DNA from: Sulfopaludibacter sp035606355
GTDB lineage: Bacteria > Acidobacteriota > Terriglobia > Bryobacterales > Bryobacteraceae
Reading direction: 5' to 3'
Length of the DNA stretch: 64,000 bases
NCBI GenBank assembly: GCA_035606355.1
Contig: DATNFO010000081.1
Span: 62,001 to 126,000 of the forward strand
Below, in pieces: positions 40,714-49,165 of the stretch. How positions within the stretch are numbered: the first letter of the stretch is position 1; every line of letters starts with the position of its first letter. A program made the translations under genes and the position numbers. The notes below the pieces were generated by a model. It was not told where the DNA came from. It ran no database searches and saw nothing but the letters and a program-made list of their open reading frames with translations.

Positions 40714-41823
40714 TTAGCCTTCGACGTCCGTTTTTTCCACCAGCTTATCGACATGCATGTCGTAGATGGCCGACTTCCCGTCGCGGTCGCTCTGAAAGAA
40801 GATGCGCTGGCTGTCCGGCTGAAAGATCGGTGCGACCGCGCGTGCATCGCTGGCCTTGTGTTCGCAAAGCGTGAGTTCGCGGCGCGTGAGCCGGATCATG
40901 AGCAGCACGGTCGGCGAACCCACATTGGCGCTGGCTCCCACGAACACGCTGGCGTCGCGATTCCAGCCGAAGCTGGCGAAGTGGCTGGTCTTGGCAATCA
41001 TTTTGTCCGTGCCGCTGCCCGGCGTACATTCGCGGATCTGGTGCAGTTGCTTCTGATCGTCTGGAAAGCTGAGGTAGAGGACCGTCTTCCCGTCGGGCGA
41101 CCAGTTGGCTGTCGCGACCGTGCCAGGCGCCAGTTTGAGCTGGCGATTCTGCTGGCCGTCGGCATTTACCAGGAACAGCGATTCGTCGCCGCGCCGGTAG
41201 AGGATTTGCGCGCGCATGGGTCTGGCGATCGGATGGCTGAGCACGAAGGGCGCTTCCACGACGGTGCGAGCCACGCTTTGAATCAAAGACACCATCCGCA
41301 GCCGCGACGTTTCACCTTTCTTTTCGCCGAAAACGGCATGCGTTCCGTCCGGCCCCACGCTCATCCCGGGGCAGCGCTCCCAACCCTCGGGAACGGTGTA
41401 GAGCTTGCGATCGGAAAGGCTGCCGAGACTGCCGTGATACAAGGAGCGTCCGGCGAAGTAGCAGATCGCCCGGTTGTCCGGCGTCAGCGTCAGCGATTCG
41501 CCATCGAGTTCTTCGGCCGCGGTGAGCTGGTGCGTCTGCGCGGTCTTGAAATCCAGCCGGAAGGCTTGCGGCGCGCCCGTACGGTCGCAGCAGAAGATCA
41601 GAAATGTATTGTTCTTCGCAACCGCCCGGTTGTACCAGGCCGGCAGGGTGCTCGCGTATCCGGGGTCCGTCAGGCGAAAGACATCGAACTCGGTGAGCGG
41701 GTCGGGGTAGCGGTGGGAGTCCGAGGGAAAGGTCTGTCCCTTCTTGCTTTCCGCCTGTTGCGCAAGCGCTCCGGCGGCTCCCGCGATGAGCAGGAAGCCC
41801 CGGCGCGTAAATGAACCCGCCAT
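40714..41823 (-). CDS. Tat-exported TolB/oligogalacturonate-lyase-like beta-propeller
   Basis: The 369-residue product begins with a twin-arginine signal (TRRGFLLIAGAAGALA). The body has repeated propeller strands with WSPDGKTVLYLSFP, FQPDSQRIFFQSDRDG and SVGPDGTHAVFGE, as in TolB/WD40-like and oligogalacturonide lyase (Ogl) proteins. FPSDSHRYPDPLTEFDVFRLTDP is an Ogl-like opening. The Mn-binding residues of Ogl were not checked. Its stop is 3 nt before the next start, so the two are co-transcribed. It may bind or act on sugars; uncertain. Confidence 0.7.
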   Translation of the reverse strand: MAGSFTRRGFLLIAGAAGALAQQAESKKGQTFPSDSHRYPDPLTEFDVFRLTDPGYASTLPAWYNRAVAKNNTFLIFCCDRTGAPQAFRLDFKTAQTHQLTAAEELDGESLTLTPDNRAICYFAGRSLYHGSLGSLSDRKLYTVPEGWERCPGMSVGPDGTHAVFGEKKGETSRLRMVSLIQSVARTVVEAPFVLSHPIARPMRAQILYRRGDESLFLVNADGQQNRQLKLAPGTVATANWSPDGKTVLYLSFPDDQKQLHQIRECTPGSGTDKMIAKTSHFASFGWNRDASVFVGASANVGSPTVLLMIRLTRRELTLCEHKASDARAVAPIFQPDSQRIFFQSDRDGKSAIYDMHVDKLVEKTDVEG

Positions 41824-41966
41824 CAGTTCGATGGTAGCAACTCTTCACATTGGCACGGGCGTTGCAGTTGAGAAGACTGCCAGAGTGGGTGTTTTGTCCG
41901 TTGTGACCCGCTGATCGCCGTGCCGGAGGGAAAGGCCGTCAGGCCGGCGGATGGCAGTTGAGTGAG

Positions 41967-42110
41967 GTAGGGCGGCGGAGCCTCCCGGTTTGTAGGTGTG
42001 GCAGGGTTTTAGCCTTTTCCCCTGTCCTGCGGAACCACGGCGGCGTGAAAGCGTCGTACAGAACGGGCCCGTGGAACCGGCACAACGCAACCGGGAGGTA
42101 GCCGCCCTAC
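41967..42110. repeat. 144-bp element with inverted terminal repeats (MITE-like)
   Basis: The element is bounded by GTAGGGCGGC-ggag-CCTCCCGGTT (41967-41990) and AACCGGGAGG-ta-GCCGCCCTAC (42089-42110), 20 of which pair perfectly. The interior has no ORF. It occupies the only large gap (41824-42149) between the propeller gene and the methyltransferase gene, both minus strand. No clear target duplication was found. Rest of the gap: nothing recognised. Confidence 0.65.
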
Positions 42111-42149
42111 GTTATAGAGAAAAGTTTGCACCTCTCCCGAGGCCGGCCG

Positions 42150-43502
42150 CTACAATCGTCTAGCGATAATCGCGTAGTCCAGCGAGCCGAAGAATGCCTC
42201 GCGAAAGTCTTCGGGAATCGACCCCAGCGAGCGCATCGATTCAATGGCTGGCGACAGCTTGCGCACCTCGATGCTTCCAAAACCGAATTCTTCCAGATAG
42301 AACGCCAGCAGTGGATGCGGCACCGGACGGTGGTGTGTCGGGTCCAGGTAAAAATGCGTCGCGAAGATGGCGAGGCACTCCGGATTTGGCGTCTCGATCG
42401 CAATTACTCCATCGCGCGCCAGGCGGCTCGCCGCGAGCTTGATCATCTGCGGCAGACGTTCGGGCTCGATATGTTCCACCACTTGCGAACAGAAAATACC
42501 GTCGAGCGACGCCTCCGGCAGCGCTTCCAGATACGGGAATAAATCGGCCTTCGCGGCATCCAGTCCCTTATGGCGGCAGAGCGCGACAGCCTCGTCGCCC
42601 AAGTCGATGCCGCGCGCGGGAATGGCGGCATCACGCATCATCTCCAGGAACTCGCCGCGTCCGCAGCCGATATCCAAAACGTTCTGCTTGCCTTCGAAAT
42701 ACGGAAGGTAGAATTGCTGGTTTCGTCTGACGTACTCTTCCGGGCCGCGGAACCTCTCCTGGAATTGCGGATAGTCGATGGGCTCGCCGGCTTCCGGCGC
42801 GGCGGCGGGAGCGGGAGCAATCTGGGCGCGCTGGCGAATCGTCTTGAGCTCCGCAAAAATAAGCCGCTCATACTCCCGGCGAATCTTCTCCAGATCTGCC
42901 CAGAGACGCTTCTGCACGTCCTGCGAATTTCGCTCCAGGGCGGCGGTGAAGTCCCGATGCTGCGCGCTCGCGATTTCGCGGAAGTTCCCTTCCATCAGGG
43001 TGGCGCGGTACTGCGACGCGGTTTGCAGATCGGCAACGCTGCGCAGGAATTGCACTTCGTTCTGTTCCAGCTTGCGCTCCCAATCGGCGCGCCACGCGGC
43101 CCAGTGGTCGCGAATGTCCTTGAGCTCGTTTCCGATCTGCTCTTCGTCGGCGATGCGGCCTGCGAGTTCCTTGATGGCGCGATTGGAATCGTTGAGCGCT
43201 TCGATGGCCGCGTCGATGCACTGGATCGCCTTGCGGTTGAACTCCACCTGTTCGCGCACATGCCAGTCCAACACACGCGCCACGAACTTCTTCCACGTCT
43301 GCACCACGAAATTGACCGGACCGCCCTGGCGCGGATTCACCGTGCCGATCGCCGCGACCTTGCCGAGCGCGGAATCGCGGGCGTGCACCAGCGGCATCAA
43401 GTCGACGAGAGCGATTCCGGGTTCCACGCCTGTCTGCGGATTACGCGCGCGCACGCGGTCGCGGACCTCGTTCAGGATCGCGAGTAGCTCAGCGCTTTCC
43501 AC
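42150..43502 (-). CDS. SAM-dependent methyltransferase with N-terminal coiled coil
   Basis: The 450-residue protein has a helical, charged N-terminal half with heptad-like repeats (FNRKAIQCIDAAIEAL, NSNRAIKELAGRIADEEQIG) and a C-terminal class I methyltransferase. VLDIGCGRGEFLEMM is SAM motif I, ARGIDLGDEAVALC motif II, and DGIFCSQVVEHIEPERL the motif with His. IAIETPNPEC follows. The end ...HPLLAFYLEEFGFGSIEV is like WcaA-type sugar/glycolipid methyltransferases. The GTG start (43502) lies 11 bp inside the queF coding end. The target molecule is not known; coiled-coil fusion suggests a complex. Confidence 0.8.
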   Translation of the reverse strand: MESAELLAILNEVRDRVRARNPQTGVEPGIALVDLMPLVHARDSALGKVAAIGTVNPRQGGPVNFVVQTWKKFVARVLDWHVREQVEFNRKAIQCIDAAIEALNDSNRAIKELAGRIADEEQIGNELKDIRDHWAAWRADWERKLEQNEVQFLRSVADLQTASQYRATLMEGNFREIASAQHRDFTAALERNSQDVQKRLWADLEKIRREYERLIFAELKTIRQRAQIAPAPAAAPEAGEPIDYPQFQERFRGPEEYVRRNQQFYLPYFEGKQNVLDIGCGRGEFLEMMRDAAIPARGIDLGDEAVALCRHKGLDAAKADLFPYLEALPEASLDGIFCSQVVEHIEPERLPQMIKLAASRLARDGVIAIETPNPECLAIFATHFYLDPTHHRPVPHPLLAFYLEEFGFGSIEVRKLSPAIESMRSLGSIPEDFREAFFGSLDYAIIARRL

Positions 43503-43899
43503 GTTTGCCTCGCTGCGGCCGCATCCAACTGGCGGTGACCAGCGTCGTCAACCCGCCGCGCGCGGTGAAGTCGCCGATGACTGTGGCGGTAACCGGATTC
43601 GCGGCCTTCACCACATCCCTCAGCACCCGGTTGACCACGTTCTCCTGAAAAATCCCGAGATCGCGAAACGCCAGCAGGTACATTTTGTAGCTCTTGAGCT
43701 CCAGGCATCGCTCGTCCGGGACGTAGCGCAGTACGATCTTGCCGAAATCCGGGAGTCCCGTCTTCGGGCAGACGCTGGTGAACTCGGGCATGGCGATCTC
43801 AATTTCATAATCCGCATACTGGTTCGGCCAGGTTTCGATTTCCGGCAGCGGAGCGTTCACGCCAGACTCGGCGTGTTCATCGGTGTAAGCAGGTTTCAT
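43489..43899 (-). CDS. queF: NADPH-dependent preQ0 reductase (type I QueF)
   Basis: QueF reduces 7-cyano-7-deazaguanine to preQ1 for queuosine in tRNA. The 136-residue protein is the unimodular type. TSVCPKTGLPDFG carries the catalytic Cys44 and Asp51, and LELKSYKMYLLAFRD is the QueF signature (E-x-K-S). NVVNRVLRDVVKAANP matches the C-terminal domain. The ATG 43899 overlaps the upstream TIGR00300 stop (ATGA); its own 3' end overlaps the methyltransferase start by 14 bp. Other que genes are not in the window. Confidence 0.95.
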   Translation of the reverse strand: MKPAYTDEHAESGVNAPLPEIETWPNQYADYEIEIAMPEFTSVCPKTGLPDFGKIVLRYVPDERCLELKSYKMYLLAFRDLGIFQENVVNRVLRDVVKAANPVTATVIGDFTARGGLTTLVTASWMRPQRGKRGKR

Positions 43900-45104
43900 G
43901 CTAAAGCTTTCGAGAGAAGATCCAGAAACAGGCCGACATCGGCGACCACGCCGACCGCCTGTCCGGTGCCGCGGTCGCTGACCTTGGTGGCGACAGCGGG
44001 ATTGATATCCACGCACACAATCTTGACCCAACTCGGCAGCATGTTCCCGGTGGCGATGGAGTGCAGCATGGAGCCGAGGCAGAGCACCAGCCCCGCGCCC
44101 TTCAGTTCCGCGGCGTAGGCGTCCTGAGCGGCGTTCATATCGGTAATGGTATCGGGCAGCGGGCCGTCATCGCGCAAACTGCCCGCGAGCACGAACGGCT
44201 TCTCCGCTTTCACGCACTCGTACAGCACACCGCTTTGCAGGCGGCCGGAGAGGACGGCGTTGCGCACCGACCCCGCGTGATAGATCGCGTTGATGGCGCG
44301 CATGTGATTGCGATGCCCATGCTCTTCCTGGCGGCCATCGCTGAGGCGTACGCCGAGGCTGGTGCCGAAGAGCGAGGCTTCGATGTCGTGAACGCCGAGC
44401 GCATTGCCGGCAAGTAGCGCATCCACGCAGCCGTTGCGGATGAGCGTGGCGAGTCCCGCGACACCGCCTGTGTGGACCACCACGGGTCCGGCAACCACGA
44501 TTACGCGCTGGCCCTGATCGCGCGCCGAGCGCAGCAGCGCCGCGGTCTGGCGGACGGCGGTGTCGACTTGCCGCTCGCTGGAGATGCCGTTCGCCATGAA
44601 GGCGAACGCGAGGCGATCGCGTTCTTTGGACTCCGGCACCACGCGGATGCCGCGCAGTCCGGTGACGATCTGGTCGAACTGGCGCAGGTCGCGGAGACGG
44701 CGGCAATAGGCGCGGCCCTGCTTCACCACAATCATCGCGTCCATGCGCTGATTCTCCACTTCCACCCACTCCTGGCCGATGCGGACGAAGGTGTGGTGGT
44801 TGGTGGTGGAGTAAAAATCTTCGGGGGCGCAACGGTCGCGCTCTACTTCGCGCAGCACGGCTTCCCCGGGGTCGGCCGGCGCGCAGCCGATTTCGAGCAG
44901 CGCTTCGAGGAGGCGCTTGAGCGTGGACTCCTCGGCGGTCTCCACCTTGAGGCGCAGGTGGGACGGCTCACTGTTGGTGCGGCCGATACGGAACTCTTCG
45001 ACTTCGAAGCGGCCGTGGAACTCCACGACCTTGTCGAAAATGTTCTCCATGATATGGGAGTCGATCAGGTGGCCTTCTGCTTCGACCACTTCATGAAAAG
45101 GCAT
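43896..45104 (-). CDS. TIGR00300-family (LOR/SDH, ornithine cyclodeaminase-like) enzyme
   Basis: The 402-residue protein matches the TIGR00300/LOR-SDH domain protein, which is related to the C-terminal enzyme of AgrE and archaeal ornithine cyclodeaminase. FHEVVEAEGHLIDSHIMENIFD and FEVEEFRIGRTNSEPSHLRL open the protein. VIVVAGPVVVHTGGVAGLA and VKIVCVDINPAVATKVSDRG form the nucleotide-binding end. It probably acts on ornithine or arginine degradation and binds NAD. I start at ATG 45104 rather than 45182 because the upstream residues look random. A possible -10 (TACAAT) precedes it. It leads a three-gene overlapping string with queF and a methyltransferase. Confidence 0.8.
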   Translation of the reverse strand: MPFHEVVEAEGHLIDSHIMENIFDKVVEFHGRFEVEEFRIGRTNSEPSHLRLKVETAEESTLKRLLEALLEIGCAPADPGEAVLREVERDRCAPEDFYSTTNHHTFVRIGQEWVEVENQRMDAMIVVKQGRAYCRRLRDLRQFDQIVTGLRGIRVVPESKERDRLAFAFMANGISSERQVDTAVRQTAALLRSARDQGQRVIVVAGPVVVHTGGVAGLATLIRNGCVDALLAGNALGVHDIEASLFGTSLGVRLSDGRQEEHGHRNHMRAINAIYHAGSVRNAVLSGRLQSGVLYECVKAEKPFVLAGSLRDDGPLPDTITDMNAAQDAYAAELKGAGLVLCLGSMLHSIATGNMLPSWVKIVCVDINPAVATKVSDRGTGQAVGVVADVGLFLDLLSKALA

Positions 45105-45181
45105 AGGGAAACTTCTATTGTAGCGGGGAGCAGACGTGACGCCGGGAATCCTTCCTGGCGTGGCGCGCTGCGCGGCCTGCA

Positions 45182-45199
45182 ACCGGTCTGGAGACCGGT
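45182..45199. repeat. CCGG-rich palindrome
   Basis: ACCGGTCT-gg-AGACCGGT is a perfect 18-bp palindrome 3 nt outside the stop of the downstream methyltransferase gene. It belongs to the same hairpin family as 28088-28107 and may terminate transcription. Confidence 0.6.
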
Positions 45200-45201
45200 C
45201 G

Positions 45202-45852
45202 CTACCTTTCTGCCAGCCACGCCAGGAAGAGGCCGTCGGGCTCTACGTCTTCCCAATAGGAGATGAAGCGGCTGGAGACTTTGCGGCAATCGCGTTTGAG
45301 CAGGGCTTCGAGTTGCTTGCGCGTGAACCACTGCTCCCACTCCGGCGTTTCGAGCTTGCCCCAGTGCTCGGCGTTCTTATCGATGATGGCAATGCGGCCG
45401 CCGGGCTTCACCACGCGGCAGAGCTCTGCAACGGCGCGGTCGACTTCCACCGCGTGCTCGAGCGATTCGGTCGCGTATGCGGCATCGAAGAATCCATCTT
45501 CGAAGGGCAGTTCGGTGAGCGAGCCTTGCCGCGTGTGGATTCCCTCGGGAACGTGGCGGAGCATTTCTTCGGAGATATCGAGGCCCCAGAGCTCGGCCGC
45601 GGGCTCGTGCTCGTGGAATACACGCGCGAAGCGGCCCTTGCCGCAGCCGGCATCGAGCACCCGTTTTCCGCCCAGCGGCCCCAGGTGCTCGCGGATCAGT
45701 TTGACGTGATAAATGCGCGGATCGATGGTGGAAGGGAAGTGCTCTTCATCGGCGGCGGAGCGGTCGAACTCCCGTTGAATGCGCGCGCGCAGGTCCGGGG
45801 TGAGCTGCGCGCGCGGCGAATCCGATTTGCCGAAGAGCCGCTTCCAATCCAC
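45202..45852 (-). CDS. Class I SAM-dependent methyltransferase
   Basis: The 216-residue protein has RVLDAGCGKGRFARVF (motif I), ELWGLDISEEMLRH (acidic motif II) and FDAAYATESLEHAVEVDRA (motif IV), with GGRIAIIDKN next. It resembles UbiE/Coq-like small-molecule methylases. The GTG start at 45852 overlaps the last base of the pfk stop, so both are translated from one message. Substrate unknown. Confidence 0.82.
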   Translation of the reverse strand: MDWKRLFGKSDSPRAQLTPDLRARIQREFDRSAADEEHFPSTIDPRIYHVKLIREHLGPLGGKRVLDAGCGKGRFARVFHEHEPAAELWGLDISEEMLRHVPEGIHTRQGSLTELPFEDGFFDAAYATESLEHAVEVDRAVAELCRVVKPGGRIAIIDKNAEHWGKLETPEWEQWFTRKQLEALLKRDCRKVSSRFISYWEDVEPDGLFLAWLAER

Positions 45853-47036
45853 TATGCTCTCGTCAGGAAAATCGGCAGCCCGAGCTTGTTGGCGTACACC
45901 GGACGATACCGCTCCGTGTTGTACATCGCGCCGACATCCACGCGCCGCGGCCCGAGCTTCGGATCGGGAATCCCCACCATGGCGTAGCAGCCGTTGGAGA
46001 TCGCGGTCATGAGCCCGTGCTTGCCGGCTTCGATGGCGTCGAGGGCCATGCCGGCGAACGTCGAGGCGATCATGCGATCGACGAAATCCGCCGAGCCGGA
46101 GCGCAGATCGTACGTGAGATCGCTGACGATGGTCTCTTCACCGGTGCGCGCCTTGATTTCGTTGCTGAGGTCCTCCGCGACGCTCATCTTCTTGCGATGG
46201 CCGAACGCGTCGGGGTCGCCGTATTCCTTCACGGTGTAGCCTTCCCACTCGGCGCCTTCGGAGAGAATCGCCAGCGAGTAGTTGCTCGGGTTGTTCTGCT
46301 TGTCGGTGACGAGCAGTTCGATGAGCTTTTCCAGATTTACCTTGTATTCGGGAATGCAGCAGCGCACGCTCGTGACGTACGCCGTGTACAGCGCCGTGTA
46401 GCCGGCATCGCGGCCGAATACGCGGAACAGGCCGATGCGCTCGTGGGAGCCGACCGTGGTGCGCTGGCGCTCGATGGCATCCATGGCGCGTGTGATAGCG
46501 GTCGAAAAACCGATGCAATATTCGGTGTTGCGGACGTCGTTGTCCATCGTCTTAGGCACCGCGATCACTCGCATGCCCTGGCGGTCCAACTCGGCCGCGT
46601 AGCTGAGCGTATCGTCGCCGCCGATGGCGATGAGGTAATCCAGCCCGAGCGTCTCGATGTTCTTGAGGACCGCGGGGGTGACGTCGAAAACTGTGCTGGT
46701 GACGCCCTTTTTCGTGCTTTCTTTGGCGGCGAAGTTCTGCCCTTCGAGAACGGGCGGAACCTTCTTCATCTTTGACGGATTGGTGCGCGAGCTATGCAGG
46801 TACGTGCCGCCCGTGCGGTCAATGGTGCGCGTGTTCTCGCGATTCAACGGAAGGATGTAGCGGTTGCGGCTGGCCGGATCCTGCAGGTTGACGTGCGTGA
46901 GACCTTCCCATCCGCGGCGGATTCCGATCACCTCGCAGCCGATTTCATCGGCCCGGTAGACCACCGTTTTGATAACGGAATTGAGGCCCGGAACGTCGCC
47001 GCCGCCCGTGAGAATACCGATACGCTTTGCAGCCAT
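45852..47036 (-). CDS. 6-phosphofructokinase, PPi-type residues
   Basis: The 394-residue PfkA-family protein phosphorylates fructose 6-phosphate. RIGILTGGGDVPGLN opens it. IAIGGDDTLSYAAE contains D141-D142 where ATP-enzymes have G-D-G, and PKTMDNDV has Lys162 where ATP-enzymes have Gly. These two changes are the accepted markers of pyrophosphate-dependent PFK. FRVFGRDAGYTAL and SEGAEW are family blocks. The start ATG is preceded by AAGGAG (ribosome site) and a GATAAT -10. It uses PPi by prediction and would run both ways in glycolysis. Confidence 0.9.
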   Translation of the reverse strand: MAAKRIGILTGGGDVPGLNSVIKTVVYRADEIGCEVIGIRRGWEGLTHVNLQDPASRNRYILPLNRENTRTIDRTGGTYLHSSRTNPSKMKKVPPVLEGQNFAAKESTKKGVTSTVFDVTPAVLKNIETLGLDYLIAIGGDDTLSYAAELDRQGMRVIAVPKTMDNDVRNTEYCIGFSTAITRAMDAIERQRTTVGSHERIGLFRVFGRDAGYTALYTAYVTSVRCCIPEYKVNLEKLIELLVTDKQNNPSNYSLAILSEGAEWEGYTVKEYGDPDAFGHRKKMSVAEDLSNEIKARTGEETIVSDLTYDLRSGSADFVDRMIASTFAGMALDAIEAGKHGLMTAISNGCYAMVGIPDPKLGPRRVDVGAMYNTERYRPVYANKLGLPIFLTRA

Positions 47037-47090
47037 AAATGCTCCTTGAGTTGGTTTCAGATTGGAAAATCTTATTATCGCGCAAATTCA

Positions 47091-47117
47091 TTATCGGACG
47101 CAGATGAACGCCGATAA
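47091..47117. repeat. Small hairpin (dispersed 'GCAGATGAACGC'-type) between purE and pfk
   Basis: TTATCGG and CCGATAA are perfect 7-bp arms around a 13-nt loop that includes CGCAGATGAACG. It lies between the purE stop and the pfk promoter. The same core phrase occurs as a dispersed sequence in several soil bacteria, to my recollection. No T-tract follows, so it is not a typical terminator. Confidence 0.45.
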
Positions 47118-47129
47118 GAAGGCGGAGCG

Positions 47130-47633
47130 TTACGGCAAGGTCTCGGCTAGAATTTTTGCCGTTTGGCCGGCTCGGAAACGATGGAGCTTTTGCCGCATTT
47201 CCGGGCGGCTGGTGGCCAGGATTGCAACCGCTAGCAGCGCCGCGTTGCGCGCTCCGGCGGGTCCAATCGCGAGCGTGCCCACTGGAATACCCGCCGGCAT
47301 TTGCGCGGTCGAGAGAAGGGAATCCAGGCCCCTGAGAGACGCGCTCTCCATGGGCACTCCCAAAACCGGAAGAATGGTGTGGGCCGCGCAGACGCCTGCT
47401 AAATGGGCCGCTCCTCCCGCCGCCGCGATCACCACTTCCACTCCGCGCGCTTCGGCTCCGCTCACATACTCCGCGGTCTGCGCGGGAGTGCGGTGGGCCG
47501 AAAGCACGCGGCATTCGTGCGGCACATCGAACTTCGTCAACATCTCATCGCACTGGCTCATTACGGCCCAGTCCGACTTGCTGCCCATGAGGACAGCTAC
47601 CAGCGGTTTAACATTCCGCTCGTTTTGTTCCAC
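47130..47633 (-). CDS. purE: 5-(carboxyamino)imidazole ribonucleotide mutase
   Basis: The 167-residue class I PurE has AVLMGSKSDWAVMSQC (phosphate loop), RVLSAHRTPAQTAEYV (catalytic His) and VVIAAAGGAAHLAGVCAAHT. It moves the carboxylate in N5-CAIR to make CAIR in purine synthesis. Length is normal. It is 3 nt downstream of icd and in the same direction, so probably cotranscribed. No purK lies next to it. Confidence 0.95.
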   Translation of the reverse strand: MEQNERNVKPLVAVLMGSKSDWAVMSQCDEMLTKFDVPHECRVLSAHRTPAQTAEYVSGAEARGVEVVIAAAGGAAHLAGVCAAHTILPVLGVPMESASLRGLDSLLSTAQMPAGIPVGTLAIGPAGARNAALLAVAILATSRPEMRQKLHRFRAGQTAKILAETLP

Positions 47634-47636
47634 GTT

Positions 47637-49082
47637 TTATTGTCCTTGTGCGAGGGTATATCCCGGGGTTCCATCGAACGTCCGGAGACTTTCAGTCATT
47701 GCGATTTCGATACCGGCGTCCGCGATGCGCTTCTGCAACTCGACGCACTTCGTCATCGGCACGGTTGCTTCCGAAATGAAGCGGCAGCGGAAACTGTCCG
47801 TGCAGAAGGTCTCGGCGCGGCCGGCGGGCCACACTTTGACGCCCCGGTTATCGATCATCTGCAGTTGTAAGCCGTCGGCTCCGAACTTCTGCATGGCTTC
47901 CGCCAGAGCGTTGGCATTGCGCGATGGCCAGTAGACGAAGACGTCGATGCCTTTGAGCTCCATCTTCGTATCGCTGGTCTTCGCGTTATAGGCGGCCGGA
48001 CCGGAGCCGTCCGGACGATGCGCGTACGTCACCGGCTTCAGGCGATTCGGTTTCTGGCCGAGGCGCGAAATCACGGCGCAGGCGAATTCCTTGGTGCCCA
48101 CCTTTTGCGTGCTCACGCCTTCAGTGAAGACATCGTAGGTGTGCACGCCGTCTTCGATGGTGCGCAGCCACGCATTGTGCACGCGCTCGGCCGCTTCCGG
48201 CTGATTGATGTGCACCAGCATCAGCACGCTGCCGAGGAGCAGTCCAGACGGGTTGGCGAGGTTCTGACCCGCGCGGCGCGGCGCCGAGCCGTGAATGGCT
48301 TCGAACATCGCGCAGCTTTCGCCGATGTTTGCCGAGCCGGCCAGACCCACGGACCCGGCAATCTGCGCCGCCACGTCGGAAAGAATGTCGCCGTAGAGGT
48401 TCGGCATTACGATTACGTCGAAGGCTTCCGGCGTGTCGGCCATTTTGGCCGCGCCGATGTCCACGATCCAGGCTTCCTTTTCGATATCGGGGTACTGCGC
48501 GCCGATTTCGTCGAAAATTTTGTGGAACAGCCCGTCGGTCATCTTCATGATGTTGTCTTTCATGAAGCAGGTGACCTTCTTGCGATTGTGCAGCCGCGCG
48601 TATTCAAAGGCGTAGCGGACAATTTTCTCGCTGCCGGGCCGCGAGATCAGCTTGATGCAGGACGTGACTTCGGGAGTGAGCTGGTATTCGATGCCCGCGT
48701 AGAGATCCTCTTCGTTTTCACGCACAATCACGACGTCCATGTTGGGGTGCTTCGTATCGATGAACGGGTGATAGGACACGCAGGGGCGCACGTTGGCATA
48801 CTGCCCGAGCGTCTTGCGCGTGGTCACGTTGAGGCTTTTGAATCCGCCGCCCTGAGGGGTGGTGATCGGCGCCTTAAGAAACACTTTGGTGCGGAGAAGG
48901 CTCTCCCAGGAGGAGGGGTCGATGCCGGCGGTATTGCCGCGCAGGTAAACCTTCTCTCCAATTTCAATGGTCTCAATCTCGAGAGCCGCGCCGGCCGCGT
49001 CCAGGATCTGGAGGGTAGCGTTCATGATCTCCGGGCCGATACCGTCGCCGTGGGCAACGGTGATAGGGGTTTTCGTGGGCAT
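47637..49082 (-). CDS. icd: NADP-dependent isocitrate dehydrogenase (long type)
   Basis: The 481-residue protein is the dimeric, long bacterial form with a C-terminal extension. TVAHGDGIGPEIM opens it, FKSLNVTTRKTLGQYANVRP binds isocitrate, and IVRENEEDLYAGIEY follows. The block VIVMPNLYGDILSDVAAQI is the catalytic Asp region, and EAIHGSAPRRAGQN is the cofactor-binding part. TCA cycle enzyme, cytoplasmic. The start ATG is 49082; a longer upstream frame is random-looking. The last ~130 residues (FVYWPSRNANALAEAMQKF ...) match the extension of thermophile-type ICDH. Confidence 0.94.
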   Translation of the reverse strand: MPTKTPITVAHGDGIGPEIMNATLQILDAAGAALEIETIEIGEKVYLRGNTAGIDPSSWESLLRTKVFLKAPITTPQGGGFKSLNVTTRKTLGQYANVRPCVSYHPFIDTKHPNMDVVIVRENEEDLYAGIEYQLTPEVTSCIKLISRPGSEKIVRYAFEYARLHNRKKVTCFMKDNIMKMTDGLFHKIFDEIGAQYPDIEKEAWIVDIGAAKMADTPEAFDVIVMPNLYGDILSDVAAQIAGSVGLAGSANIGESCAMFEAIHGSAPRRAGQNLANPSGLLLGSVLMLVHINQPEAAERVHNAWLRTIEDGVHTYDVFTEGVSTQKVGTKEFACAVISRLGQKPNRLKPVTYAHRPDGSGPAAYNAKTSDTKMELKGIDVFVYWPSRNANALAEAMQKFGADGLQLQMIDNRGVKVWPAGRAETFCTDSFRCRFISEATVPMTKCVELQKRIADAGIEIAMTESLRTFDGTPGYTLAQGQ

Positions 49083-49165
49083 AACGGAATTTCCAAGATA
49101 TAGGAATGCTCGACACTGCGCAACCCGATTTTGCAGGAGATTGCGACAGTGAGTACGCGCAGCGT

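Noticed and set aside
42121..42149. A tRNA or riboswitch in the larger intergenic gaps
   Set aside because: I looked for acceptor/T-loop patterns and conserved riboswitch cores in the gaps at 2.0-3.6, 4.2-4.5, 41.8-42.1 and 57.8-58.0 kb and saw none by eye.
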